This document shows, piece after piece, positions 54,180-61,267 of a stretch of 64,000 nucleotides of DNA (position 1 is its first letter; each line of letters starts with the position of its first letter). The stretch is from contig JBFXJP010000005.1 in assembly GCA_050174775.1 (NCBI GenBank), positions 62,001 through 126,000 of the forward strand, read 5' to 3'. The notes below the pieces were generated by a model, which saw only the letters and a program-made list of their open reading frames with translations, was not told the DNA's origin and made no database searches. The stretch comes from CAYPGJ01 sp050174775. GTDB lineage: Bacteria; Planctomycetota; Phycisphaerae; Phycisphaerales; UBA1924. The translations under genes were made by a program, and so were the position numbers.

Positions 54180-55661
54180 ATGACCGTACCGGATCACAAG
54201 ATCTGGGACGATATCCTCTCGCACCTTCGCAGACACCACGTCGGCGTCTGCAGAAAGTGGTTCGACGAACTCGAGTTCCTCGGCATCGACCGGGGCGCTC
54301 TCCTCCTGCGCGTCGATCAGCCCGCGCGCCGTCGCTACCTCGAAACCGACTGCGCCCCCTTCTTCGCCGAAGCCGCCCAGGCCCTCACCGGCATGCTCCT
54401 CACCGTCCGCTTCCTCAGGCCCGGTGACCACACCCCCTCCTCCAACGGCAGTCACCACGCGCCGGCCCCAAGACCCGCCGCCCCGATCACCCTCGACACC
54501 ACCGACGACGACATCGACGACGTCGAGCCCGTCCTCCCGCGCACGCTCGACGCAGCGCCCCCCGCGCCGCTCCCCCTCCCCACACAGTCCGCGCCGGCCT
54601 CGGCCATGCACGCCGCCGAGTCCCTCCGCATCTCCCCAGACTTCACCTTCGACAACTTCGTCACCGGCCCCGAAAACCGCCTCGCCCACGCGGCCGCCCT
54701 CGCCGTCGCAGAGAACCCAGGTCGCGCATACAACCCCCTCTTCATCCACGGGCGCGTCGGCCTGGGCAAATCCCACCTCCTCCAGGCCATCTGCCACCGC
54801 ATCTGCGACCGGAACCCCAACGCCTCCATCCACTACACGTCCTGCGAGGGCTTCCTCACGCAGTTCGTCGAGGCCGTGACCTCCAACCAGATGCCCGGCT
54901 TCCGGCACCGCTTCCGCGACGCCGACGTGCTCGTCATCGACGACATTCACTTCCTGGCCAAGCACGACCGCGTGCAGGAAGAGTTCTTCCACACCTTCAA
55001 CTCCCTCTTCCAGGCGCAGAAGCAGATCGTCCTCTCCTCCGACGCGCCACCCGACCTCATCCCCTCCCTCGAAGAGCGGCTCGTCTCGCGATTCAAGTGG
55101 GGCCTGGTCGCCGAGGTCGAGAAGCCCTCCTACGACACGCGCATCGCGATCGTGCAGAAGAAGGCCGAGCTGCGCGGGCTCAACATCCCCCATGACGTGG
55201 CGGCGCTCATCGCGGCGTCCATCGACGCCAACATCCGCGAACTCGAGGGAGCCGTGGTCCGGCTCCAGGCCCAGGCCAACATCGAGAACGTCGACCTGAA
55301 CCTCGACCTCGCGCAGCGCGTCCTCTCCCAGATCCCCTCCAAGGCGCCGCTCAAGGTCTCTATCAACGTCATCATGGACACGGTGGCCGAGTTCTACTCC
55401 CTCAAGCTCTCCGATCTGCAGTCGAAACGCCGGCAGAAGTCGATCGCGCAGCCCCGCCAGCTCTGCATGTTCCTCGCGCGGAGGCTCACGGATCACTCCC
55501 TGGAGGAGATCGGGAACTACTTCGGCGGGCGGGATCACACCACCGTGATGCACGCGGTCCGAACCACGGCCGAGCGGATGGAGGCCGATTCCGACTACGC
55601 GGCGGTGGTCACCACCCTCCAACAGAGGGCCCAGATCCCGAGGCCGGCCACGCAGCGGTAA
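54180..55661 (+). CDS. dnaA: chromosomal replication initiator protein DnaA
   Basis: A 493-residue protein. The ATG at 54180 is the start of the N-terminal domain (WDDILSHLRRHHVG); the longer frame adds an unsupported lead. Domain II is a Pro/Ala-rich linker (about 80-150). The AAA+ domain has Walker A GRVGLGKSHLL (residues 191-201), Walker B VLVIDDIHFL and the sensor region. The C-terminal helix-turn-helix has FGGRDHTTVMHAVRT, the DnaA-box contact signature. DnaA binds oriC and opens it. Walker A here has Ser instead of the common Thr. The 331 bases downstream carry DnaA-box-like sites and a strand-skew switch. Confidence 0.97.
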   Translation: MTVPDHKIWDDILSHLRRHHVGVCRKWFDELEFLGIDRGALLLRVDQPARRRYLETDCAPFFAEAAQALTGMLLTVRFLRPGDHTPSSNGSHHAPAPRPAAPITLDTTDDDIDDVEPVLPRTLDAAPPAPLPLPTQSAPASAMHAAESLRISPDFTFDNFVTGPENRLAHAAALAVAENPGRAYNPLFIHGRVGLGKSHLLQAICHRICDRNPNASIHYTSCEGFLTQFVEAVTSNQMPGFRHRFRDADVLVIDDIHFLAKHDRVQEEFFHTFNSLFQAQKQIVLSSDAPPDLIPSLEERLVSRFKWGLVAEVEKPSYDTRIAIVQKKAELRGLNIPHDVAALIAASIDANIRELEGAVVRLQAQANIENVDLNLDLAQRVLSQIPSKAPLKVSINVIMDTVAEFYSLKLSDLQSKRRQKSIAQPRQLCMFLARRLTDHSLEEIGNYFGGRDHTTVMHAVRTTAERMEADSDYAAVVTTLQQRAQIPRPATQR

Positions 55662-55992
55662 GCGCCAGGGGGACCCGGACATCCTGTCGGCATCTCGCCG
55701 GAAGCGCCCGGCAGGAAACGGGCTGCGGCTGTGGATTTCCTGTGCAATTGGAGATTCGGGCGTCCCCTCTGACCGGGCCTGGGCGCGAGCGACACGGTGC
55801 CGACAGGGACAACCTGGGGATGGTGGTTGTAAGTTGCTGATATTGCTTTGTTTACGGTGTCGGGCCTTGGTTCGTCCACAACCCGACAGGACATACGAAC
55901 ACCACTGCGCATTGCTTTCTGATGAGATAGATAGAGAGGGCTGAATGCCCGATCCCGGGTGACCTTTACATTCGGGAAATCCTGTGGAAAAG
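55662..55992. other. candidate replication origin region (oriC) downstream of dnaA
   Basis: These 331 bases between dnaA and mutM hold no gene that I can support. They include DnaA-box-like 9-mers at 55730 (TGTGGATTT), 55741 (TGTGCAATT), 55872 (TCGTCCACA) and 55983 (TGTGGAAAA). A locally A+T-richer stretch at about 55825-55857 (GTTGTAAGTTGCTGATATTG and onwards) could be the unwinding element. On either side the plus strand changes from C-rich to G-rich: by hand count, 48601-48660 has 29 C and 9 G, while 56041-56100 has 33 G and 11 C. This fits an origin here. It is unproven. Confidence 0.65.
55983..55991 (-). promoter_or_regulatory. DnaA-box, perfect match to TTWTNCACA
   Basis: TGTGGAAAA on the plus strand reads TTTTCCACA on the other, which fits the consensus completely. 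It lies two bases from the end of mutM. The other three candidate boxes in the region have two mismatches each. Confidence 0.6.
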
Positions 55993-56826
55993 TCAGGATT
56001 GGCAGTGCCCGCACCAGGTGGTGGTCCGCGCGGAAATGAGGGAGGAGAGGAGGGGTCGGGAGCAGGCTTTGCAGGGCTGGTCGGCGCGGGCGTAGACGGC
56101 GTGGCGGGACTGTGCCGAGCCTGAGGCGCCCTGTGCGTTGACGTAGGTGCGGTCCTTAAGGGTGCTTCCGCCCAGGTCGATGGCGGCGTGGAGGATGGAT
56201 CTGACGGCCTCGCAGAGGCGTGAGACGTCGGAGGGGGAGAGGGAGTCGGCGGGCCGGTGGGGATCGAGGCGGGCCATGAAGCAGGATTCGTCGGTGTAGA
56301 TATTTCCAAGGCCGGCAAGGAGTTGCTGATCGAGGAGTGCGGCCTTGAGGGCGCGGGAGGTGTTGGCGAGGCGGGGGGAGAGGAGGTCAGGGGTGATGGT
56401 GAGTGCGTCGGGGCCGAGTGAGGACCAGGAGGCTTTGAGGGCGCGCGGTGAGGGGTGGAGGCGGACGTGGCCGAAGCGGCGCGGGTCCACGAAAGCGAGG
56501 GTTATGCACAATCGTGACTTTTGGCCGAGGAGGGTCCAGTGCCCGTGCGTGTGCGCAGGAAGGGGGTGATATGGATCGGGATAGAGGAGGAGTTTGCCCG
56601 ACATGCCCAAGTGGAAGTCGATCGCGCGGCCGTCGTCGGCGATGAGGGCGAGTCGCTTGCCCGTGCGCATGGAGGAGGTGATGCGGGCGCCGAGGAGGAG
56701 CTGGTCGGGGGAGGGGGAGTGGGGGGAGAAGATGTCGGGGCGGAGCGCGCGGGCGGAGGTGATGGTGTGGTTGAGGATGACGTCGAGGGAACGGCGGACG
56801 GTCTCGACCTCGGGGAGTTCGGGCAT
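55993..56826 (-). CDS. mutM: formamidopyrimidine-DNA glycosylase
   Basis: A 277-residue protein. The ATG at 56826 gives the obligatory N-terminus PELPEVETVRRSL, with catalytic Pro2 and Glu3, and Lys57 in SMRTGKRLAL. The H2TH region has LAGLGNIYTDE, and the zinc finger reads CKAC then WCGHC at the C-terminus. The enzyme removes 8-oxoguanine and formamidopyrimidines and nicks the strand. Its C-terminus ends at the candidate origin region. Its plus-strand complement is G-rich, unlike the genes to the left of dnaA. Confidence 0.96.
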   Translation of the reverse strand: MPELPEVETVRRSLDVILNHTITSARALRPDIFSPHSPSPDQLLLGARITSSMRTGKRLALIADDGRAIDFHLGMSGKLLLYPDPYHPLPAHTHGHWTLLGQKSRLCITLAFVDPRRFGHVRLHPSPRALKASWSSLGPDALTITPDLLSPRLANTSRALKAALLDQQLLAGLGNIYTDESCFMARLDPHRPADSLSPSDVSRLCEAVRSILHAAIDLGGSTLKDRTYVNAQGASGSAQSRHAVYARADQPCKACSRPLLSSLISARTTTWCGHCQS

Positions 56827-57018
56827 CGGAGGAGAAGGGTAGCGCGGGGGTGATCGAGGGGAGGAGGGGGGGCGTAGACGCTTGATGACGGTCGCGTCTG
56901 GTACATCGAGCGAGGTGCGCGGGTGGAGGTCGGACACGAAGGGGGTGGGTTGCGAAGCCCGCGAACTGCAGATGCATAGTGGAAGAGAAGAAAGAGGCCA
57001 TGGAGCCCTCACCCCACC

Positions 57019-57046
57019 CTCTCCCATCTCAGAGCAGATGGGAGAG
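57019..57046. repeat. REP-like hairpin upstream of the DUF3303 gene
   Basis: CTCTCCCATCT (57019-57029) and AGATGGGAGAG (57036-57046) form a perfect 11-bp stem within a CCCTCACCCCACCCTCTCCC context. Similar CCCTCTCCC hairpins recur at 58976-59005. This context resembles REP elements known in several bacteria. Confidence 0.6.
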
Positions 57047-57107
57047 GCGGCCCGCGCCGATCGCGGTGTGACGTGAACGCGGTTGGGCCGCGCGGCGTAG
57101 AGCGGAG

Positions 57108-57386
57108 ATGCTGTACATGGTGATCGAGCGGTTTCGGAAGGGTGATTGGCGCGCGGTGGGGGAGCGGTTTGCGCGCGATGGGCGCATGATCCCGGAGGGA
57201 AGCGGCGCGGAGTATGTGAAGAGTTGGATGATGGAGGGAGGGGAGGGGTGTTTTCAGGTGATGCGGGCGCCGAGCAGAGAGGCGCTGGATGGGTGGATGG
57301 AGAGGTGGAAGGACCTGGTGGAGTTTGAGGTGGTGGAGGTGCGGGAGTCGGGGGAGTGGTGGGGGAAGAAGAAGGAAGGGCACTAG
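57108..57386 (+). CDS. DUF3303-family protein
   Basis: A 92-residue protein with the DUF3303 pattern: LYMVIERFRKGDWRAVGERF, RDGRMIPEGSG, CFQVMRAPSREALDGWMERW and VEFEVVEV near the end. The family is small and of unknown function, with an alpha-beta fold. Its last two codons and the TAG stop lie inside the CTAG-rich repeat (57378-57432), so its original C-terminus may have been replaced. No clear ribosome-binding site is seen. Confidence 0.85.
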   Translation: MLYMVIERFRKGDWRAVGERFARDGRMIPEGSGAEYVKSWMMEGGEGCFQVMRAPSREALDGWMERWKDLVEFEVVEVRESGEWWGKKKEGH

Positions 57387-57432
57387 GGATTAGGCATTAG
57401 GCACTAGGGCAGGCAGCCCTCATCTGTCGCTT
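57378..57432. repeat. CTAG-rich dispersed repeat, copy A
   Basis: GGGCACTAGGGATTAGGCAT continues as TAGGCACTAGGGCAGGCAGC and CCTCATCTGTCGCTTCGCG. Copy B at 58821-58875 matches at most positions (roughly 85% or more by eye). Both contain degenerate 7-base units of the type TAGGSAY in tandem. The repeat contains the stop codon of the DUF3303 gene. Confidence 0.75.
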
Positions 57433-57702
57433 CGCGGCATAGTCGCGCGGTAGAGGTGGGAGAGGGTTGATGCACCCTCCACCGACTCGGCGCCCCGGAA
57501 TGGCGCCGAGCCACTTCCTCCACACTCGCCCTAGGAAGGGCTCGCGGGAGGAGGGGTTGTGAGAGCGCGAGACCGCTCCCTGACGGTCGCGGCTCTGGTG
57601 ATGCAGGGAGTGAGGCGTTTGGTTGTGTCGGGGATGCGTAAAGGTCGGCGCGGATGAGCGCGCCGACCGTGTGTAATGGTGATGATGTGTGTTGGTGAGG
57701 GA
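57387..57702. other. 316-base non-coding stretch with repeat copy A and a hairpin
   Basis: Apart from the rest of repeat A, it has a perfect 9-bp stem CTCGGCGCC (57486-57494) / GGCGCCGAG (57502-57510). GC-rich repeats of GGGAG/CTCCC follow. Nothing here looks coding. Confidence 0.5.
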
Positions 57703-58542
57703 TCAGCGTCTACGGCGCGGGACGGCGCAGAGTGCGGCGAGCGCGAGTGCGCCGGGCGAGGGGATGTAGGTGATGGTTCCGGAGAAGCCCGTGGGGTCGG
57801 TGAAGCCGACGCCGGTGACGAGGCCGCCGTTGTCGAAGGATGCGTCGCCAGAGGCGTGCACGACGGTGCGGATCCTCATGGGATGCACGGGGAAGGTGAG
57901 CGCCTGGTTCCAGTCGGAGATGTTGGGGAGAGAGGGGTAGGGGACTTCGTTGGGGTTTCCGACGTAGGCTTCGTGGAGCCAGATGTCGCTGATGGCGAGG
58001 CCGAGGCCAGCGCCGGCGATGGCGCCGCCGAGCCCGAAGCCCAGTCCGCCGAGGACTCCGCCGCCGACGACTTCCGCGGCTCTGACGAGCCATTCGCGTT
58101 CGACGCGTTCGGAGGTTTCGACGCCGCCTCTGCTCTGGAAGAGCATGGAGGTGAAGGTGGGGAGTCCGGGTTGCCAGAGGGCGGTTGCGTTGGTGAGGAC
58201 GTTGTCCTTGCCGAGCGTTCCGGTGGAGGAGACTTCGGTGAAGAATCCGTCTTGGGTGAATGCGGAGTTTGCGGTGTAGTGGAGCGTGAGCGTGTCGCCC
58301 TCGGCGCCGCTGTGGAGGGTTGCGTTCCAGCCCTCGGGGGTGACGTTGGCGTTCCAGTTGAGGGTGGAGTTTTCGGCGATGCGTCCGGTCTGCATGGCGA
58401 GCATGCGGACGTCGTGCGCCATGGTTTCCATGAGCGCGTGGGTGTTGAGGTGTGTGAGGAGTTCGCCGTTGGCGCCGCGTGCGTGCGCGGCCGAGGCGCA
58501 TGCGGTGATAGAGAGGATCATCGACGCTGTTCGAGTGATCAT
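57703..58542 (-). CDS. exported protein with PEP-CTERM-like tail
   Basis: A 279-residue protein. The start at 58542 has AAAGG seven bases upstream and a signal peptide (about 1-20, ITRTASMILSITACASAAHA); an upstream ATG at 58569 lacks such a site. The body has TLNWNANVTPEGWNATLHSG, a Gly-rich glycine-zipper-like stretch (GGGVLGGLGFGLGGAIAGAG) that might associate with membrane, and DPTGFSGTITYIPSPGA. The end is IPSPGALALAALCAVPRRRR, a PEP-CTERM-like tail. The function is unknown. The gene is flanked by the two copies of the CTAG-rich repeat. Confidence 0.7.
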   Translation of the reverse strand: MITRTASMILSITACASAAHARGANGELLTHLNTHALMETMAHDVRMLAMQTGRIAENSTLNWNANVTPEGWNATLHSGAEGDTLTLHYTANSAFTQDGFFTEVSSTGTLGKDNVLTNATALWQPGLPTFTSMLFQSRGGVETSERVEREWLVRAAEVVGGGVLGGLGFGLGGAIAGAGLGLAISDIWLHEAYVGNPNEVPYPSLPNISDWNQALTFPVHPMRIRTVVHASGDASFDNGGLVTGVGFTDPTGFSGTITYIPSPGALALAALCAVPRRRR

Positions 58543-58820
58543 TTCGCGACCTTTCGATTGATTGCTCATCGTCCCCCGCCCGTGCCGACGGTCGGAGTCG
58601 ACGCAGGGATGAGCGCGGATGGGGTGGAGAACCGGCGCGGGATTTTGGGGATTGAGGAAAAAAACGGATGGAGGTAGGGGTGAGAGCACCGACTTGCTGC
58701 GCGAGTCGGTGGCACGGGGGCGCTGGGGAGATCGAGGCGTGCGGGGGAGTCGTCTGCGAGCTCGCGCTCGCGGCTCGGATGAGGCGCGGAGGGGAGGAGC
58801 AAAGGGGCACTGGGGCAAAG

Positions 58821-58875
58821 GGGCACTAGGGACTAGGCATCGGGCACTAGGGGAAGCAGCCCTCACCTGTCGCTG
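58821..58875. repeat. CTAG-rich dispersed repeat, copy B
   Basis: GGGCACTAGGGACTAGGCAT continues as CGGGCACTAGGGGAAGCAGC and CCTCACCTGTCGCTGCGCG. It is in the same orientation as copy A, about 1.4 kb away, so the two are direct repeats flanking the exported-protein gene at 57703-58542. Confidence 0.75.
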
Positions 58876-58943
58876 CGCGACATCCTCCCCCGCGCTCGCC
58901 TCTAGCGAGCGGAGGGAGGGGTTGGAGCGCTCCCCTCTCCCGT

Positions 58944-58972
58944 CTCTGCGTTCGCTTGGGGCGAACGCAGAG
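58944..58972. repeat. perfect 12-bp hairpin in the repeat island
   Basis: CTCTGCGTTCGC and GCGAACGCAGAG with a TTGGG loop. It is followed four bases later by the CCCTCTCCC hairpin (58976-59005). Together they look like a REP/BIME-type composite. Confidence 0.6.
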
Positions 58973-59147
58973 CCACCCTCTCCCACACCTTCGGTGGGGA
59001 GAGGGGGACACTGATGCAACGCGGAGCGGGGGATTTCTTGGGGCTAAACAGCCGATGGAGGAAGGTTCGGGGTTGGGAACCGTTGGGCCCTAGGATGGGT
59101 CTGATAAGGATGGCGTGTGGGGGGGAGCAGGCAGGCAGGAGGCTTCC

Positions 59148-60233
59148 ATGGCAGAGGCGGGCGTGACGGACGAGGGCATGGGCGGGATGGACGCGCAGGC
59201 CGCGGTCGCGGAGGTGCGTCGGGCGTATGACCGCCTGAAGGGGGAGGTGCATAAGACGATCGTGGGTCAGGATGAGGTGGTCGATCAGCTGCTGACGACC
59301 ATGTTCTGTCGGGGGCATGCGCTGGTCGTCGGCGTGCCGGGGCTGGCGAAGACGCTGCTGATCTCGACGATCGCGCGGGCGCTGAGCCTGGAGTTCTCGC
59401 GGATTCAGTTCACGCCGGACCTGATGCCTTCGGACATCACGGGGACGGAGGTGATCGAGGAGGACAAGACGACGGGGTCGAGGGCGCTTCGGTTTGTGCC
59501 GGGGCCGGTGTTTGCGAACGTGATTCTGGCGGACGAGATCAATCGGACGCCGCCGAAGACGCAGGCCGCGTTGCTCGAGGCGATGCAGGAGCGTCAGGTG
59601 ACGGTGGGCGGGATGCGTCATCCGTTGCCGTCGCCGTTCTTCGTGCTGGCGACGCAGAACCCGATCGAGCAGGAGGGGACGTATCCGCTGCCGGAGGCGC
59701 AGTTGGATCGGTTCCTGTTCAACGTTTTGATTTCGTATCCGACGGAGGCCGAGGAGGTGGAGATCGTGCGTCGGACGACGACGCGTGATGAGGCCGAGCC
59801 GGAGCCGGTGCTGACGGGTGAGGATGTGATCCGTGTGCAGGAGTTGGTGCGTGAAGCGCCGGTGGCGGATCACGTGATTCGGTATGCGTTGCGGCTGGCG
59901 CGGTCGACGCGCGTGGGGGCGGGTGTTGAGGGCGCGGAGGATGCGCCTGCGATGGCGCGGCAGTATTTGTCGTGGGGGGCCGGGCCGAGAGCGAGCCAGG
60001 CGTTGGTGCTGGCGGCGAAGGCGCGTGCGATTTTGTCGGGGAGCTATCACGTGACGGTGGAGCACGTGAAGCAGGTGGCGAAGCCGGTGCTGCGGCATCG
60101 GGTGATCATGAATTACAACGCCGAGGCGGACGGTGTGACGGCGGACGCGGTGATCGAGAGTCTGCTGAAGGAGACGAGCGTTGAGGGGCTGAGCGAGGGG
60201 GACCGGAAGAAGATGGACGCGGTGATGCGCTGA
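59148..60233 (+). CDS. MoxR-family AAA+ ATPase
   Basis: A 361-residue protein. The ATG at 59148 has AGGAGG five bases upstream. The AAA+ domain has the MoxR-type Walker A GVPGLAKTLL, Walker B ILADEINRTPPKTQAALLEAMQE with sensor 1 ATQNPIEQEGTYPLPEAQLDRF, and a C-terminal lid. MoxR proteins act as chaperones that insert metal or remodel vWA partner proteins. The next genes encode DUF58 and BatA-type proteins, the usual partners, eight bases apart. The operon is expected to act at the membrane. Confidence 0.95.
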   Translation: MAEAGVTDEGMGGMDAQAAVAEVRRAYDRLKGEVHKTIVGQDEVVDQLLTTMFCRGHALVVGVPGLAKTLLISTIARALSLEFSRIQFTPDLMPSDITGTEVIEEDKTTGSRALRFVPGPVFANVILADEINRTPPKTQAALLEAMQERQVTVGGMRHPLPSPFFVLATQNPIEQEGTYPLPEAQLDRFLFNVLISYPTEAEEVEIVRRTTTRDEAEPEPVLTGEDVIRVQELVREAPVADHVIRYALRLARSTRVGAGVEGAEDAPAMARQYLSWGAGPRASQALVLAAKARAILSGSYHVTVEHVKQVAKPVLRHRVIMNYNAEADGVTADAVIESLLKETSVEGLSEGDRKKMDAVMR

Positions 60234-60240
60234 GGTATTG

Positions 60241-61254
60241 ATGACAGCGGACACCCAGAGAGCGGCAGGGCCGGTGGCGAACGCCAATGCGGTGGACGCG
60301 ACGCTGTATCTGCATCCGCAGACGCTGGCGCGGCTGGGGTCGCTCGAGTTGCGCGCGAAGCACATCGTCGAGGGCGTGATGAACGGGATGCACCGTTCGC
60401 CGTACCAGGGCGTGAGCGTGGAGTTTGCGCAGCACCGCCCGTACGTGCAGGGGGACGACATCCGCCGGCTGGACTGGAAGGTGTTCGGGCGGTCGGACAA
60501 GCTGTATCTGAAGCAGCACGAGCAGGAGACGAATCTCGACGTGGTGGTGATGGTGGACGCGTCGGGGTCGATGAATTTCGGGTCGCGGACGTTCGAGGAG
60601 GCGTCTGGGTCGGGGAAGAAGACGAGCGTGGACGGGCGGGTGAACTGGACGAAGTTCGATCATGCGACGGCGGTGGCCGCGGCGATGAGCTACATGGCGC
60701 TGACGCAGGGTGATCGGGCGGGGATGGTGGTGTACGCGGACGGTGTGAAGTTCATGGTTCGTCGGTCGAGCGCGCAGGGGCAGTGGCGCCAGATCGTGAG
60801 CGCGCTGGCGACGCATCCGGTGGTGGAGCAGACGGACATCGGGCGCGCGATGGATCAGACGATCGCGAAGCTGACGAACCGGTCGCTGCTGGTGATCGTG
60901 AGTGATTTCTACACGGAGCCGGAGGACGTGCGGGCGGCGCTGGCGCGCGCGAAGCACCGCGGTCACGACGTGATCGTGATGCAGGTGGTGGACAAGCGCG
61001 AGGAGACGTTCGACCTGCGGGACACGGCGCCGTTCCTGGGGTTGGAGGGTGAGGGGAAGGTGCGCGTCGATCCGCGGGCGATTCGCGCGGCGTATCTTGA
61101 GGCGTTCGAGAAGCACCGGAAGGAGATCGAGCGGATCGCGCGCGGGTTGGGCTTTGATTATCAGCTGGTGCGGACGCACGACTGGCTGGGGCCGCCGCTC
61201 GCGGCGTTCGTGGCGCGGCGGAACGCGCGGCTGAAGCGGGCCAAGAGCGGATGA
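60241..61254 (+). CDS. DUF58 (vWA-like) protein
   Basis: A 337-residue protein. The ATG at 60241 has GAGG upstream; a TTG one codon earlier is not needed. The N-terminal half has the DUF58 core YVQGDDIRRLDWKVFGRSD and the vWA MIDAS DASGSMNF follows, so it may bind a divalent metal. The DUF58 family is coupled to MoxR ATPases. The C-terminal end YQLVRTHDWLGPPLAAFVAR is typical. It is followed by a BatA-like gene 13 bases away. Confidence 0.92.
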   Translation: MTADTQRAAGPVANANAVDATLYLHPQTLARLGSLELRAKHIVEGVMNGMHRSPYQGVSVEFAQHRPYVQGDDIRRLDWKVFGRSDKLYLKQHEQETNLDVVVMVDASGSMNFGSRTFEEASGSGKKTSVDGRVNWTKFDHATAVAAAMSYMALTQGDRAGMVVYADGVKFMVRRSSAQGQWRQIVSALATHPVVEQTDIGRAMDQTIAKLTNRSLLVIVSDFYTEPEDVRAALARAKHRGHDVIVMQVVDKREETFDLRDTAPFLGLEGEGKVRVDPRAIRAAYLEAFEKHRKEIERIARGLGFDYQLVRTHDWLGPPLAAFVARRNARLKRAKSG

Positions 61255-61267
61255 GGGGGGTGCGCGC

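Larger units (their letters stand above)
58543..59147. other. 605-base non-coding island of repeats and hairpins upstream of moxR
   Basis: It holds repeat copy B (58821-58875), a perfect 12-bp hairpin (CTCTGCGTTCGC 58944-58955 / GCGAACGCAGAG 58961-58972) and a hairpin CCCTCTCCC..GGGAGAGGG at 58976-59005. Several long antisense frames cross it but none shows a protein family. The promoters of the flanking divergent genes must lie here. Confidence 0.6.

Noticed and set aside
54117..56318. Open frame of 733 codons on the minus strand
   Set aside because: Antisense to dnaA and crosses the candidate origin and part of mutM; low-complexity translation.
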